Positions 1 through 8,307 of a stretch of 64,000 bases of DNA are shown here, in pieces. Where the stretch lies: positions 102,558-166,557 of the forward strand of contig NZ_BSTD01000004.1 in NCBI RefSeq assembly GCF_030269325.1, in the 5' to 3' direction. A program made the position numbers and the translations under genes. A model generated the notes under the pieces. It saw only the letters and a list, made by a program, of their open reading frames with translations. It searched no databases and was not told where the DNA came from. The first letter of the stretch is position 1. Every line of letters begins with the position of its first letter. This DNA comes from Amycolatopsis sp. NBRC 101858. GTDB lineage: Bacteria; Actinomycetota; Actinomycetes; Mycobacteriales; Pseudonocardiaceae.

Positions 1-100
1 CCCCGAGCGCAGCACCGTCGGGCGGGCCTTGAAGCTGACCGGCCTGAACGGGGCGCTGGCCGTCGTCGGCACCCTGGCCGAGGCGCTTCCGGACCGCTAG
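1..100 (+). CDS. STAS-domain anti-sigma factor antagonist, C-terminal fragment
   Basis: The window opens inside this gene; only the last 32 codons and the TAG at 98-100 are visible. The tail contains STVGRALKLTGLNGAL and ends TLAEALPDR. That looks like the final helix of STAS-domain anti-anti-sigma factors, which bind and inhibit anti-sigma kinases through a phosphorylatable serine. The serine loop lies outside the window, so the family is judged from the tail only. Its stop overlaps the stop of the convergent gene on the other strand by two bases. Confidence 0.45.
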   Translation, partial: PERSTVGRALKLTGLNGALAVVGTLAEALPDR

Positions 101-585
101 CCGCGGACGGCTTTCTGGTACGCCGCAAGCTCTTCGGGGTGGTCGATGCTGCCGTGGTGGTGGACCTGCCGCCACTGCCCCGAGTCGTACCCGAACACCC
201 GCGAGGTCCGGATCGTCAGCGGGACCGTGGCGCCGTCGCGGTCGTGGTACTGGCCGAGCTCGCGGCCGGCGAACACGACCGCGTCCGCCCACCGGTAGGT
301 GGCCGCGTCGGCGAACGTGACGGTCAGGCGCAGGTCGCCGGCGAAGATGCGGCGGTACAGGCCGGTGACCGCCGCCCCGGAGCGGAGGATGCCGCCCACC
401 GGGTTGTTGAGCTGGGCCAGCTCGTCCTGCGACCACACGGCGGACAGCGCGTCGAGGTCGCGGCGGTTGAGGGCGTGGTAGAAGGTTTCCAGCGCCGCGA
501 CCGCGCCTTCCCGGCCCGGGTCGCGGGCTTCCGCCAGCCGCCGGCGTGCCTGCGGGCCGAACTGGTAGTCGACGAGCTCGATCAT
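97..585 (-). CDS. SnoaL/NTF2-like fold protein
   Basis: A 162-residue protein. The ATG at 585 is preceded by AGGAAGG at good spacing, so this start is preferred over upstream readings. The pattern AVAALETFYHALNRRDLDALSAVW at the N-terminus, a conserved Asp/Asn pocket region and VHHHGSID near the end fit the cone-shaped NTF2/SnoaL superfamily (polyketide cyclases, ketosteroid isomerase-like proteins). Many members have no known substrate and none is claimed here. It lies 17 bases downstream of the nitronate monooxygenase gene on the same strand, so the two are probably cotranscribed and it may act on a product of that enzyme. Confidence 0.75.
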   Translation of the reverse strand: MIELVDYQFGPQARRRLAEARDPGREGAVAALETFYHALNRRDLDALSAVWSQDELAQLNNPVGGILRSGAAVTGLYRRIFAGDLRLTVTFADAATYRWADAVVFAGRELGQYHDRDGATVPLTIRTSRVFGYDSGQWRQVHHHGSIDHPEELAAYQKAVRG

Positions 586-602
586 CGGAATGCCTTCCTG
601 GG

Positions 603-1631
603 TCAGAGGTTCGCGACGAGCCGGCCGAGGATGTCCGCCGCCGGTTCGGCGGACGCGTGCCGGAACCCGGTGCCCGCCCACAGGTGGAGCCGGCCCGCGT
701 CGCCCGCGGCGGCCGCCGCCTTGCGCAGGGGACCGGTCAGGTGGTGGAGCGCCGGGTAGCCCGCCGGCGCGAGCCGGTCGTAGCGGCGGGTGAACGCGTT
801 GACCAGCGCACGGGCCGGCCGGCCGGTGAACGCGCGGGTGACGACCGTCCGGCGGTCCCCGGGCGGATCCGCGAGCGCGGCCTGATGCGTCTTGGACGCG
901 CCGCTTTCGTCGGAGCGCAACAGCACGGTGCCGACCATCGCGGCCACGGCCCCGACCCGCAGCGCGTCGGCCACGGCGTCGGCGGTCGCGATGCCGCCGG
1001 CCGCGACGAGGGGCAGCCCGCTCACCCGGGCGACGGCGTGGACGAGCTCGCCGAGCGGGATGTCCGCGGGGGTCCACCCCGGGGTGAGCGTGCCCGAATG
1101 CCCGCCGGCCGCGGCGGCCTGCACGACGAGGAAGTCGGCGTTCGCGGCCCGGCGGGCCTCGTCGGGGGAGGTGACCGTCTGGCCGACGAGCGTGCCCGCC
1201 GCGCGGAGTGCCCCGATCACCGCCGGATCCGGGAGGCCGAAGGTGAACGTGACCACCGGGACCGGCGCGTCGAGCAGCAGGTCGATCTTGTCGCGCCAGC
1301 CGTCGTCGTCCTCGGTGCGGGGGATGCCGGCCAGGTCGAGGTCGTAGCGGTCGGCTTCCGGCTGGAGCAGGCGGGCGTACGCGGCGTAGCCGGCGGGGTC
1401 GATCGGCACCGGGTTGGGCGCGAACAGGTTCACCCCGAACGGGACGGACGCCGCCCGCACCTCCGCGATCTGCCGTGCCAGCGCTTCCGGGGACTGATAA
1501 CCGCCGGCCAGCAGCCCGGCCCCGCCGGCCGCCGCGGCCGCGATCACGAGCCGGGGTGTCGTCGCGCCGCCGGCCATGGGGGCCGCGAGGATCGGCGAGG
1601 AGAGCCCGAGTGCGGCCGGCCTGGTGGTCAT
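603..1631 (-). CDS. Nitronate monooxygenase family FMN enzyme
   Basis: A 342-residue TIM-barrel flavoprotein of the 2-nitropropane dioxygenase/nitronate monooxygenase family, which oxidises alkyl nitronates such as propionate-3-nitronate with O2 and FMN. Visible marks are the N-terminal loop AAPMAGGATTP, the strand VQAAAAGGHSG with the histidine expected near the flavin, and the phosphate-binding region VAAGGIATADAV followed by GAVAAMVGT. Length is normal for the family. It is divergent from a LysR gene, a usual arrangement in which the regulator controls the enzyme. Related sequences include enoyl-ACP reductases of the FabK type, but the small single-domain size and LysR context favour nitronate oxidation. 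Confidence 0.82.
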   Translation of the reverse strand: MTTRPAALGLSSPILAAPMAGGATTPRLVIAAAAAGGAGLLAGGYQSPEALARQIAEVRAASVPFGVNLFAPNPVPIDPAGYAAYARLLQPEADRYDLDLAGIPRTEDDDGWRDKIDLLLDAPVPVVTFTFGLPDPAVIGALRAAGTLVGQTVTSPDEARRAANADFLVVQAAAAGGHSGTLTPGWTPADIPLGELVHAVARVSGLPLVAAGGIATADAVADALRVGAVAAMVGTVLLRSDESGASKTHQAALADPPGDRRTVVTRAFTGRPARALVNAFTRRYDRLAPAGYPALHHLTGPLRKAAAAAGDAGRLHLWAGTGFRHASAEPAADILGRLVANL

Positions 1632-1668
1632 GGGTTCGAGGCTAAGCAGCGCGTGTCCGGTGCGGGAA

Positions 1669-1693
1669 ATGCCTGCTGGGGTGCATCTATGCT
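1669..1693. promoter_or_regulatory. LysR-box-like dyad and -10 for the divergent pair
   Basis: In the 70-base divergent gap, ATGC at 1669-1672 and GCAT at 1683-1686 form an interrupted dyad of about the size of a LysR T-N11-A box. TATGCT at 1688-1693 would serve as a -10 for the LysR gene, only eight bases before its ATG, which suggests a leaderless transcript. This is inference from sequence only. Confidence 0.4.
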
Positions 1694-1701
1694 TCCCGGG
1701 C

Positions 1702-2571
1702 ATGAGCGAGCTGTCGTCGGGCCGGGTGGAGCTTCGGCACCTGCGGAGCTTCGAGGCGGTCGCGCGGCTGAGGTCGTTCACCGGGGCGGCGGCCGACCTC
1801 GCGATCACCCAGCCCGCGCTGAGCCGCACGGTCCGGCAGCTGGAGGACGCCTTGGGCGTCACCCTGTTCGACCGCGACACCCGGCATGTCGAGCTGACCG
1901 CCGCGGGGGAGACCCTGCTGGCCCACGTCGAACGGGCCTTCGCGGAGCTGGAACGCGGGTTCGGCGCCGTCCGCCGGGCGTCGAACGTCCGGCTCGGGTT
2001 CAGCTGGCTGCTGCCGGACCCGTGGGCGCAGCGGACGGTCACGCGGTTCGAGCGGGACACCGGCCGGACCGTCGACCTGGTGCGCACCGACGACCCGCTC
2101 GCCGCCCTCCAGCAGGGCAAGGTCGATCTCGCCGTGGTGCGCGGGCCGGTGCGGTCGTCCGCGCTGCGCGTGGTGCACCTGTTCGACGAGACGCGGGTCG
2201 CGGTGTGTTCGGTGCGGTCTCCGCTGGCCGGCCGGGCGGAGCTGGCGTGGCGGGAGGTGCCGCGGTGGCCGCTGGTGGTGAACATCGTGAGCGGCACGAC
2301 CGGGCCGTGGTCGTGGCCGCCGGACGAGCGCCCGGAGACGGTCGTGGAGACGGCCAACTTCGACGAGTGGATCGAGAGCGTCGCCGCCGACCGCGGGATC
2401 GGCATCGCCACCGAGGTGGCCATGCGGCGGAACATCCACCCGGCGGTGCGGTTCGTCCCGCTGCGCGGTGCCCCGCCGAGCCCGGTGACGCTGGTGTTCC
2501 TCCCGCACGTCCACGAGGCGCTGCTGCGGCGGTTCGTCGAGATCGCGGTGCACGACGACGAGACCGGGTGA
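1702..2571 (+). CDS. LysR-family transcriptional regulator
   Basis: A 289-residue LysR regulator. The N-terminal winged helix-turn-helix reads LRHLRSFEAVARLRSFTGAA, then the recognition stretch ITQPALSRTVRQLEDALGVTLF and the wing RDTRHVELTAAGE. The remainder is a periplasmic-binding-protein-like effector domain. The ATG at 1702 places the helix-turn-helix at the usual distance from the start; a longer reading from 1576 would add unrelated residues and overlap the divergent gene. It probably regulates the nitronate monooxygenase gene 70 bases away. Confidence 0.88.
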   Translation: MSELSSGRVELRHLRSFEAVARLRSFTGAAADLAITQPALSRTVRQLEDALGVTLFDRDTRHVELTAAGETLLAHVERAFAELERGFGAVRRASNVRLGFSWLLPDPWAQRTVTRFERDTGRTVDLVRTDDPLAALQQGKVDLAVVRGPVRSSALRVVHLFDETRVAVCSVRSPLAGRAELAWREVPRWPLVVNIVSGTTGPWSWPPDERPETVVETANFDEWIESVAADRGIGIATEVAMRRNIHPAVRFVPLRGAPPSPVTLVFLPHVHEALLRRFVEIAVHDDETG

Positions 2572-2590
2572 AGGCGCTCGTCATCGAGGG

Positions 2591-3715
2591 CTAGACGGTC
2601 GCCGTCTTCCGGCCCGAGCTGCCGATGACGTCGAAGTCGCGGGCCTTGCCCGTCGTGTTGAGGTGGGCGATGTCGGCCTGCTCGAAGTCGACGTCCAGCA
2701 CCGGCGAGTCCTTCTCCAGGTCGCGCCGGTGCTCGCTCGGGATGCCCCAGTCGTAGCGCTTCTGGATCTCGACGTGGTACTCGACCTGGTCGCCGTGCTT
2801 CTCGCCGACCAGCCGGTACTGGAAGTGGTTGAACGAGTAGTACCAGTCCTGGCCGCCCTTGCCGTCGCGCTGCAGGTCCGGCGCCGTCGTCTTCCACTCG
2901 GTCGTGAACGGGCCGTCCGGGCCCTTTCCGACGTCGGCCACGGACTTGTCGACCTGCTCCTGAAAGGACGGCAGGTCGTCGAGCATGTCCTGCACCGGTG
3001 CCTCGACCGTCTTGCCGTCGCCGTCGAGGTAGTGCTGCAGCAGCCAGGCCGCGTGGTCGTTGCCCTGCTTCACCAGTCCCAGCAGGACGACGTTGTGCAG
3101 CTGGTTCCAGACCCGGCGGTCGTGCTCGGTGGGCGGGAGGACGCCGTAGCGGCGATCCTCGGTCTCGAAGTTGTCCTGCGTGCCGAAGACGACCTTGAGG
3201 TTGCGGGCGAGCTCCTCGTCGATTTCGGTGGCCCGCTTGAGATGTGCCTGGATCTGCTTCTCCAGGCCGTCCGCGATGTCGGCCTGCTCGCCGAGCGCGT
3301 CGAAGTACCCCGGCGACACGCCCGGGGTGTCGTCCCAGGTGACCTTGCCCGCGGCGGTGACCGTCATGCCCTGCTCGCGCGCCTGCCGCTGCAGGTCGAG
3401 CACGGCCCGCCGGTGGCCTTCGAGGCCCTTGAGGCCCGCGGTGCCCTCGCTGCCGTCGGCTTCGACGTCGATGTACTTGCGCAGCGCCTTCACTTCGGCG
3501 TCGACGGCGTCGAAGTCCCAGCGGATGCGGGCGCAGTACTCGGTCGCGGCGTCACCGCCCTTGCCGGCCCACTCGCCGTCCTCCAGCGGTGTCACGACGG
3601 CGGATTCGTAGGCGTCGCGGATCCGGTGGAGCTTCTGGTGGACCTGGGCCCACTGCTCGGCGAACGTCTCCAGCCCGGCGACGTCGAGTTCGGTGAGCTG
3701 CCGGAAATCAACCAC
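2591..3715 (-). CDS. Putative type VII secreted protein with WXG-like N-terminus
   Basis: A 374-residue protein starting at GTG 3715, inside the end of the upstream gene (8-base overlap), so the two are translationally coupled. Residues 1-110 are a helical hairpin like WXG100/ESX substrates, with GEWAGKGGDAA at the turn. Residues 110-250 remain helical. The last ~85 residues form a beta-rich domain with YYSFNHFQYR, IQKRYDWG and a closing HLNTTGKARDFDVIGSS, a layout I associate with unnamed C-terminal domains of secreted actinobacterial proteins. No signal peptide is present, consistent with ESX-type export. No nuclease or protease motif is evident and no secretion machinery genes are nearby. 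Confidence 0.6.
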   Translation of the reverse strand: MVDFRQLTELDVAGLETFAEQWAQVHQKLHRIRDAYESAVVTPLEDGEWAGKGGDAATEYCARIRWDFDAVDAEVKALRKYIDVEADGSEGTAGLKGLEGHRRAVLDLQRQAREQGMTVTAAGKVTWDDTPGVSPGYFDALGEQADIADGLEKQIQAHLKRATEIDEELARNLKVVFGTQDNFETEDRRYGVLPPTEHDRRVWNQLHNVVLLGLVKQGNDHAAWLLQHYLDGDGKTVEAPVQDMLDDLPSFQEQVDKSVADVGKGPDGPFTTEWKTTAPDLQRDGKGGQDWYYSFNHFQYRLVGEKHGDQVEYHVEIQKRYDWGIPSEHRRDLEKDSPVLDVDFEQADIAHLNTTGKARDFDVIGSSGRKTATV

Positions 3716-4157
3716 GGAGCCGCTCCCCGCCCGCCGAGTCGGTCTTCGTGTACGCGTCGGCGCTCAGCCGGAAGTTCTCCGCGCCCTGGGTGAGCCGGCG
3801 GTGCAGGAGGTCGGTGAGCCCGTCCCAGCGGGCCTGCATGTCGTCGATGCTGCCGACGAAGTCCCAGCCCGGCGCGGCGCGTCCCAGCGGGTCGAAGGTG
3901 TCGTCGGCCGCACCACTCAGGGCGTTCACGGCGACGGCGGTCTCGTCGCAGGCGTCGGCGCGGTGCCGCAGCCAGGGCGGCGTGACGCCGATGTCCGGCC
4001 CGCTGCCCCACGGCGGCACCGGTTTCGGCTGCGGCCCGGGGGAGGGCGAGGGAGTGGGCCCGGGTTCGGGTTTCGAGTCGTGGTCGCCCGGGGCGGGTGG
4101 CGGCGGGGTCACGCCGGGTGCAGGTTCGGACACCACTCGCCAGTTCGCTGCCACCAC
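3708..4157 (-). CDS. Small ESX/WXG100-associated helical protein with proline-rich N-terminus
   Basis: 149 residues from GTG 4157 (a second GTG follows directly), with GGAGGGA seven bases upstream. Residues 10-55 are low-complexity and rich in Pro, Gly and Ser. The rest is helical: ADACDETAVAVNAL, then FVGSIDDMQARWDGL and a second helix to the end, as in ESX secretion-associated EspC-like or type VII target proteins. It precedes and overlaps the larger WXG-like gene, so the pair may form a heterodimer like CFP-10/ESAT-6 or a substrate and partner. Function is inferred from architecture only. Confidence 0.5.
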   Translation of the reverse strand: MVAANWRVVSEPAPGVTPPPPAPGDHDSKPEPGPTPSPSPGPQPKPVPPWGSGPDIGVTPPWLRHRADACDETAVAVNALSGAADDTFDPLGRAAPGWDFVGSIDDMQARWDGLTDLLHRRLTQGAENFRLSADAYTKTDSAGGERLRG

Positions 4158-4267
4158 GGCTCCCTCCAGAAGATCTTCGGCCAGGGTAGGTGTTCCGACA
4201 ATCCGGTGGCCGCGGTCGTTCCTCCGCCCCTATCGTTTCGTCGTCAGGCGAAACGAGGAGGACGGCG

Positions 4268-4888
4268 ATGCGGCTCGCGGGAGTGCGGTGGCCCGCGTCG
4301 GTCAGCACCGCGCGGCTCGACGGCGTCGGCTATCGCGTGGTTCGCCCGCGCCGTCCGATCCGGGCCGCCGCGCTCGAGGAGTACCGGTACGGCGCGCAGC
4401 TGGCGGTCGGCAAGGCCGCCGCCGTCGACCTCGCCGTCGCCTGGTGGCTGGCCGCGCGTTCGCCGCACAGCCTCATCCACCTCCCCCTGCGCCCGGGCGG
4501 GCAGCTCGACCTGGTGCTGCTGCACCACAGTCTCGGGTTCCGGGTGTCGAGCTGGAAGCGGCTGCGGTCACGGCTGTCCCCGCCCGCGATGACCACGGTG
4601 ACGCTGCCGCCCCGGCCGTTCCCCGTCCTGGCGCGGGCCGACCACGAGCGGTTCTTCCACCAGGACTTCCGCGACCACCTGAAGTACGCCTTCGCCGCGG
4701 ACACCCTGTTCCTCGTCGGCAGCAGGCGCGCCTACGAACTCGCCGCCGAGGAGGTGCGCGCCCTCGCCGAAGACGGCCCGGCGCACCTGGTCGCGGGAAC
4801 CCACTTCTGCGCGGAAATCGGGCTGGGGCCCTGGAAGCCGCGCCACCGGCGGAACCCGGCGGCCATGCTGCACGCGTACCTCCGCTGA
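4268..4888 (+). CDS. Hypothetical protein, 206 residues
   Basis: ATG 4268 follows GAGGAGG at ideal spacing, so the longer reading from 4190 is not used. The product is soluble-looking, with no signal peptide or membrane segment. Noted stretches are a basic patch (VVRPRRPIRAAALEEYR), an internal hydrophobic strand (LDLVLLHHSLGF) and a C-terminal block with HFCAEIGLGPWKPRHRRNPAA. I do not recognise the family. It is divergent from the type VII-like pair, but no functional link is evident. Confidence 0.6.
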   Translation: MRLAGVRWPASVSTARLDGVGYRVVRPRRPIRAAALEEYRYGAQLAVGKAAAVDLAVAWWLAARSPHSLIHLPLRPGGQLDLVLLHHSLGFRVSSWKRLRSRLSPPAMTTVTLPPRPFPVLARADHERFFHQDFRDHLKYAFAADTLFLVGSRRAYELAAEEVRALAEDGPAHLVAGTHFCAEIGLGPWKPRHRRNPAAMLHAYLR

Positions 4889-4970
4889 CCGCCCCGGCGC
4901 GAACCGGTCCAGCGCACCGGGCCGGAAGTGGACCAGCCGGCGCCGCCGGGTTCTGCCTAGCGTGGAAACC

Positions 4971-5372
4971 ATGACCGACGCACCGCCGAAGACGAACTCC
5001 GTCCTCACCATGCTGGCCTCGCAGACTCCGTCCATTCCGGACGGTGCGCACGTGATGACGGCCACCGTCGAGCTGCCGCCCGGCGACTCGGGGACCCCGC
5101 CGCACCGGCACTCCGGGCCCGTCTTCGGGTACCTGCTCGAAGGCGAGATGATCTTCGAGCTCGAAGGCGAACCCGAACGGGTGATCAAGGCCGGTGAGGC
5201 GTTCTGGGAGCCCGGCGGCGACGTGATCCACTACCAGGCGGCCAACAACCTGGCCGGCAGCTGGAGCCGGTTCGTCGTGGTGATGCTCTGCGCACCGGGG
5301 CAGGAGATGCTGACCTTCGTCGGCGCGGACGAGCTGGCCGAGCGGGCCGGCCGCCGCGCGCCGCGGGACTGA
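4971..5372 (+). CDS. Cupin-domain protein
   Basis: 133 residues. A single cupin barrel: motif 1 is PPHRHSGPVFGYLLEGEMIFE with both histidines and the glutamate present, and motif 2 is spread over GEAFWEPGGDVIHYQAANN. A divalent metal site is therefore likely. TAGCGT at 4958-4963 lies seven bases before ATG 4971, which suggests a leaderless mRNA; the alternative GTG at 4962 would overlap that hexamer. The SDR gene starts 13 bases downstream, so they probably form a two-gene operon. The substrate is unknown. Confidence 0.78.
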   Translation: MTDAPPKTNSVLTMLASQTPSIPDGAHVMTATVELPPGDSGTPPHRHSGPVFGYLLEGEMIFELEGEPERVIKAGEAFWEPGGDVIHYQAANNLAGSWSRFVVVMLCAPGQEMLTFVGADELAERAGRRAPRD

Positions 5373-5385
5373 GCGGGAGAACGAC

Positions 5386-6237
5386 ATGCGGATCTTCCTC
5401 GCCGGCGCGTCCGGCGCCGTGGGCCGCCGGGTGGTGCCCGCGCTGCTCGCCTCGGGCCACGAAGTGGTGGGCCTGACCCGGAACCCGGCGTCGGCCGGCA
5501 AGCTCGAGGCGCTGGGGGCGGCGGCCGTCGTCGGTGACGTGTACGACGCGGGCGGGCTCGCGCACGCCGTGGCGGCCGCGCGGCCGGACGTCGTCATGCA
5601 CCAGCTCACCGACCTCGGCGCCGGCGACCGCGCGGCCAACGCGAAGGTCCGGGTGGCCGGGACGCGCACCCTGGTCGACGCCGCGAAAGCGGCCGGTGTG
5701 CGCCGGATCGTCGCGCAGAGCATCGCGTGGGCCTACGAGCCGGGTGACGCGCCTGCCGCCGAGGACACGCCGTTGGACCTGCACGGCGCACCCGACCGGG
5801 TGGCGACGGTCGAGGGTGTCTCGTCGCTGGAGACGGCGGTCGCGGAGCTGCCCGAGTGGGTGGTGCTGCGCTACGGCACGTTGTACGGCCCCGGAACGTG
5901 GTACGAGCCCGGGGCTCTGATGGCGCGGCAGGCGTCGGCAGGCACCCTGCCCGCGAACGCGGACGTGGCGAGCTTCGTGCACGTCGACGACGCGGCGTCG
6001 GCGGCGGTCGCGGCACTGGAGTGGCCGACGGGAGCGGTCAACGTGTGCGACGACGAGCCCGCGGCGGGGTACGAGTGGGTCCCGGTGTTCTGCGCGGCGG
6101 TCGGCGCTCCGGAACCGGCCCGAGTGGCGGGGGAGCGCACGGGCTGGGCCCGCGGGGCGGACAACGCCAGGGCGCGCAAGGAACTGGGCTGGGTGCCGGG
6201 CTTCGTGTCGTGGCGGGACGGCTTCACCAGGGCGTGA
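5386..6237 (+). CDS. NAD(P)-dependent epimerase/dehydratase-like (extended/atypical SDR)
   Basis: 283 residues. The dinucleotide-binding turn is FLAGASGAVGRRVVPALL at the N-terminus. The fold continues with the extended-SDR pattern: VVGDVYDAGGL, then QLTDLGAGDRAANAKVRVAGTRTLVDAA, and VVLRYGTLYGPGTWYEPGA near the substrate site. The YxxxK pair is not obvious, so this may be an atypical or regulatory member. The RBS is GCGGGAG before ATG 5386. It follows the cupin gene in an apparent operon, and its 3' end overlaps the convergent MocR gene by 14 bases. Confidence 0.78.
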   Translation: MRIFLAGASGAVGRRVVPALLASGHEVVGLTRNPASAGKLEALGAAAVVGDVYDAGGLAHAVAAARPDVVMHQLTDLGAGDRAANAKVRVAGTRTLVDAAKAAGVRRIVAQSIAWAYEPGDAPAAEDTPLDLHGAPDRVATVEGVSSLETAVAELPEWVVLRYGTLYGPGTWYEPGALMARQASAGTLPANADVASFVHVDDAASAAVAALEWPTGAVNVCDDEPAAGYEWVPVFCAAVGAPEPARVAGERTGWARGADNARARKELGWVPGFVSWRDGFTRA

Positions 6238-7600
6238 TCGCCGCGCCGCGGAGCACGTCGGTCAGCGCGTCCAGTGCCGGCCGCCACGCGTGCTGGGGCG
6301 GTGTCGCGTAGCCGATGATCAGCCCGGCCTTGCCGCCACGGGCGGCCTGCCAGTACCCCGCGGCGTGCACGCCCGCGAGCTGCAGACCGGCACCGAGACC
6401 CGCGTCGACCAGCCGCCGCTCCTCCTTCGCCGAGGCGAGCGGCAGGAGTGCGTGCAACCCGGCCGGGACGCCGTCGAGCGGCACCCCCGTCACCGAGGCG
6501 AGCCGGGTGGCCAGCTCGGCCCGCCGCTTCCGGTAGTGCTCTCGCGCGCGGCGGACGTGCCGGTCGTAGTCGCCGCGGTCGAGCAGGTCGGCCAGGGCGA
6601 GCTGGCCGGGGACGCCGACCGTGGCCCCGGTCGCCGCCAGCGCGTCGAGGACCGGGATCCGGAGCCGCCGCGGGACGACCAGCCAGCCGAGCCGCAGCCC
6701 GGGGGCCAGCGTCTTGCTCGTGCTCCCCGCGAAGATCACCCGATCGGGGTCGAGGGCCTGCAGTGCCCCGACCAGCCGCTTGCCGTACCGGAACTCGCCG
6801 TCGTAGTCGTCCTCGATGACGAACCCGTCGTGGTCACGAGCCCACGCGACGAACCCGGCGCGCGCCGCCGCGCTCAGCACCACCCCGCGCGGGTGCTGGT
6901 GGGCGGGCGTCAGCAGCACCGCGCCGGCCCGCGCGGGGATGTCCGCCGGTTCGGCGCCGTCCGGGCCGACGCGCAGCGGTGCGGTCTCCAGCCCGGCGTC
7001 GTGGATCAGCCGGCGGTGGTGCGCGAGTCCGGGGTCCTCCGTCGCGATCGTCCCCGCACCGCGCAACGCCCGGGCCAGCACCGCGAGAGCGTGCGTGAAG
7101 CCGCTGGTGATCACCACGGCCGAGGCTTCGGCCCGCACGCCGCGAGCCCGGGAGACGTACGTCGCGACCGCCTCGCGCAGCGCGCGCGAGCCCGCCGGAT
7201 CGCCGTAGTCCAGGCCGGCGGTGTCCGCCGTGGCCAGCGACCGCCGCATCGCGGCCGACCACCGGCCGTGCGGGAACAGGCTGAGGTCCGGCCTGCCGGG
7301 GCGCAGGTCGATGACCGGCCGCACCGGGGCGTCGCGCGGGGCACGGGGGAGCGTGACGTCGGCGACCCGGGTGCCGGACCCGGTTTCGCCGACCAGCCAC
7401 CCCTCGGCGACCAGCTGGGCGTACGCGGCGACGACCGTCCCGCGGGCGATCCCCAGGTCCTCGGCCAGCGAGCGGGTGCCGGGCAGCCGGGTTCCGGCGG
7501 GCAGCCGGCCGGTGGTGACGGCCTCGCGCAGCGCCGACTCGATCGACCGCGCCCGCGGTTCGCCGACGTCGAGGTGCAGGTCGATGCCCAGCTTGTCCAC
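6224..7600 (-). CDS. MocR/PdxR-family GntR regulator with aminotransferase-like domain
   Basis: 458 residues from GTG 7600, chosen because GGAGGTGA stands four bases upstream. Residues ~15-85 are a GntR winged helix (IESALREAVTTGRLPAGTRL, then GIARGTVVAAYAQL). The rest is a fold type I aminotransferase domain that keeps the PLP lysine region (FAGSTSKTLAPGLRLGWLV) and EDDYDGEFRYG. MocR proteins use PLP or an amino-acid adduct as effector and usually act on a divergent gene, here the one at 7770. Neither PLP synthesis nor GABA genes lie close by, so the true target class is open. Confidence 0.86.
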   Translation of the reverse strand: MDKLGIDLHLDVGEPRARSIESALREAVTTGRLPAGTRLPGTRSLAEDLGIARGTVVAAYAQLVAEGWLVGETGSGTRVADVTLPRAPRDAPVRPVIDLRPGRPDLSLFPHGRWSAAMRRSLATADTAGLDYGDPAGSRALREAVATYVSRARGVRAEASAVVITSGFTHALAVLARALRGAGTIATEDPGLAHHRRLIHDAGLETAPLRVGPDGAEPADIPARAGAVLLTPAHQHPRGVVLSAAARAGFVAWARDHDGFVIEDDYDGEFRYGKRLVGALQALDPDRVIFAGSTSKTLAPGLRLGWLVVPRRLRIPVLDALAATGATVGVPGQLALADLLDRGDYDRHVRRAREHYRKRRAELATRLASVTGVPLDGVPAGLHALLPLASAKEERRLVDAGLGAGLQLAGVHAAGYWQAARGGKAGLIIGYATPPQHAWRPALDALTDVLRGAAITPW

Positions 7601-7680
7601 CGCCGTCACCTCCGTGGCCCATTCTGCTGCACCGGGTGTCCGAATTGGACTCGTGGCCCGATCTGTTGCGTCCTCCGCAT

Positions 7681-7704
7681 CACCCCTAGGGATGCCTAGG
7701 GGTG
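7681..7704. promoter_or_regulatory. Perfect 10-bp inverted repeat in a divergent promoter gap
   Basis: CACCCCTAGG at 7681-7690 and CCTAGGGGTG at 7695-7704 are exact inverted repeats with a four-base centre. The element lies between the MocR gene and the gene at 7770, about 65 bases before the latter. It could be an operator or a short hairpin. MocR proteins usually bind direct repeats, so a different dimeric regulator may be involved. Confidence 0.5.
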
Positions 7705-7769
7705 CGCCGAAGACGGGAATGCCGGAGGTACGATCTGCCGATTCGCAGCTACTCCGAAGGGTTAGTCCG

Positions 7770-8288
7770 TTGACCGAAACCACAGCGCAGCGGGTGAAGT
7801 CGATCCGCATCGTCAACGGCCTTCGCCACCCGCTCCTGGCCGTCGTGGCCCGCTACCCGGCCGAGTTCCTGGTCCGGCCGGGCGGTGAGCTCGAAATCCG
7901 CGAAACGGCTCCTCGCGGCGGGTACGTCGAGCTCACCCTCGACAACGAGGACGAACCGGGCCTGCGGATCGACACGGGCGAGTCCGGGCGGATGGAGGTC
8001 CTCCTCGACGGGGAGCCGCAGCCGCTGCCGTCCGTCGTCCTGGGCGGGGCCCGCTCGCCCGAAGCCTGGCCGGACCTCGAGGCCGCTTTCGGCAGCCTGC
8101 ACGTGTTCGACACCCGTTCGGGGCCCCGGACGGTGCGGGTGGAGGAGAAGAACGGCACCACGACGCTGGTGGGCGCCGGCCGCGAGCCGATCCGGTTCGC
8201 CGGTGTCGGGGTGAACGACTGCCCGACGGAACTGATCATCGAGTCGGACGGCCTGCGCATCCGCGGCTCCCACGGATCGGCGCGCTGA
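7770..8288 (+). CDS. Hypothetical protein, 172 residues
   Basis: The frame is open far upstream. I place the start at TTG 7770 because it follows the divergent promoter region, with GAAGGG about nine bases before it; GTG 7793 is an alternative. The protein is acidic, soluble and beta-rich, with repeated short strands (LEIRETAPRGGYVELTL, RTVRVEEKNGTTTLVGAG). It has no signal peptide, membrane helix or catalytic motif that I recognise. Codon use is typical of the genome. The MocR neighbour may control it. Confidence 0.55.
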   Translation: MTETTAQRVKSIRIVNGLRHPLLAVVARYPAEFLVRPGGELEIRETAPRGGYVELTLDNEDEPGLRIDTGESGRMEVLLDGEPQPLPSVVLGGARSPEAWPDLEAAFGSLHVFDTRSGPRTVRVEEKNGTTTLVGAGREPIRFAGVGVNDCPTELIIESDGLRIRGSHGSAR

Positions 8289-8307
8289 AAGCTCGTAACC
8301 TGGGCGG

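Noticed and set aside
2567-2594. Short string VKALVIEG, like the start of zinc alcohol dehydrogenases, just after the LysR gene
   Set aside because: Only eight codons before a stop, with no further homologous sequence; chance is as likely as a remnant.
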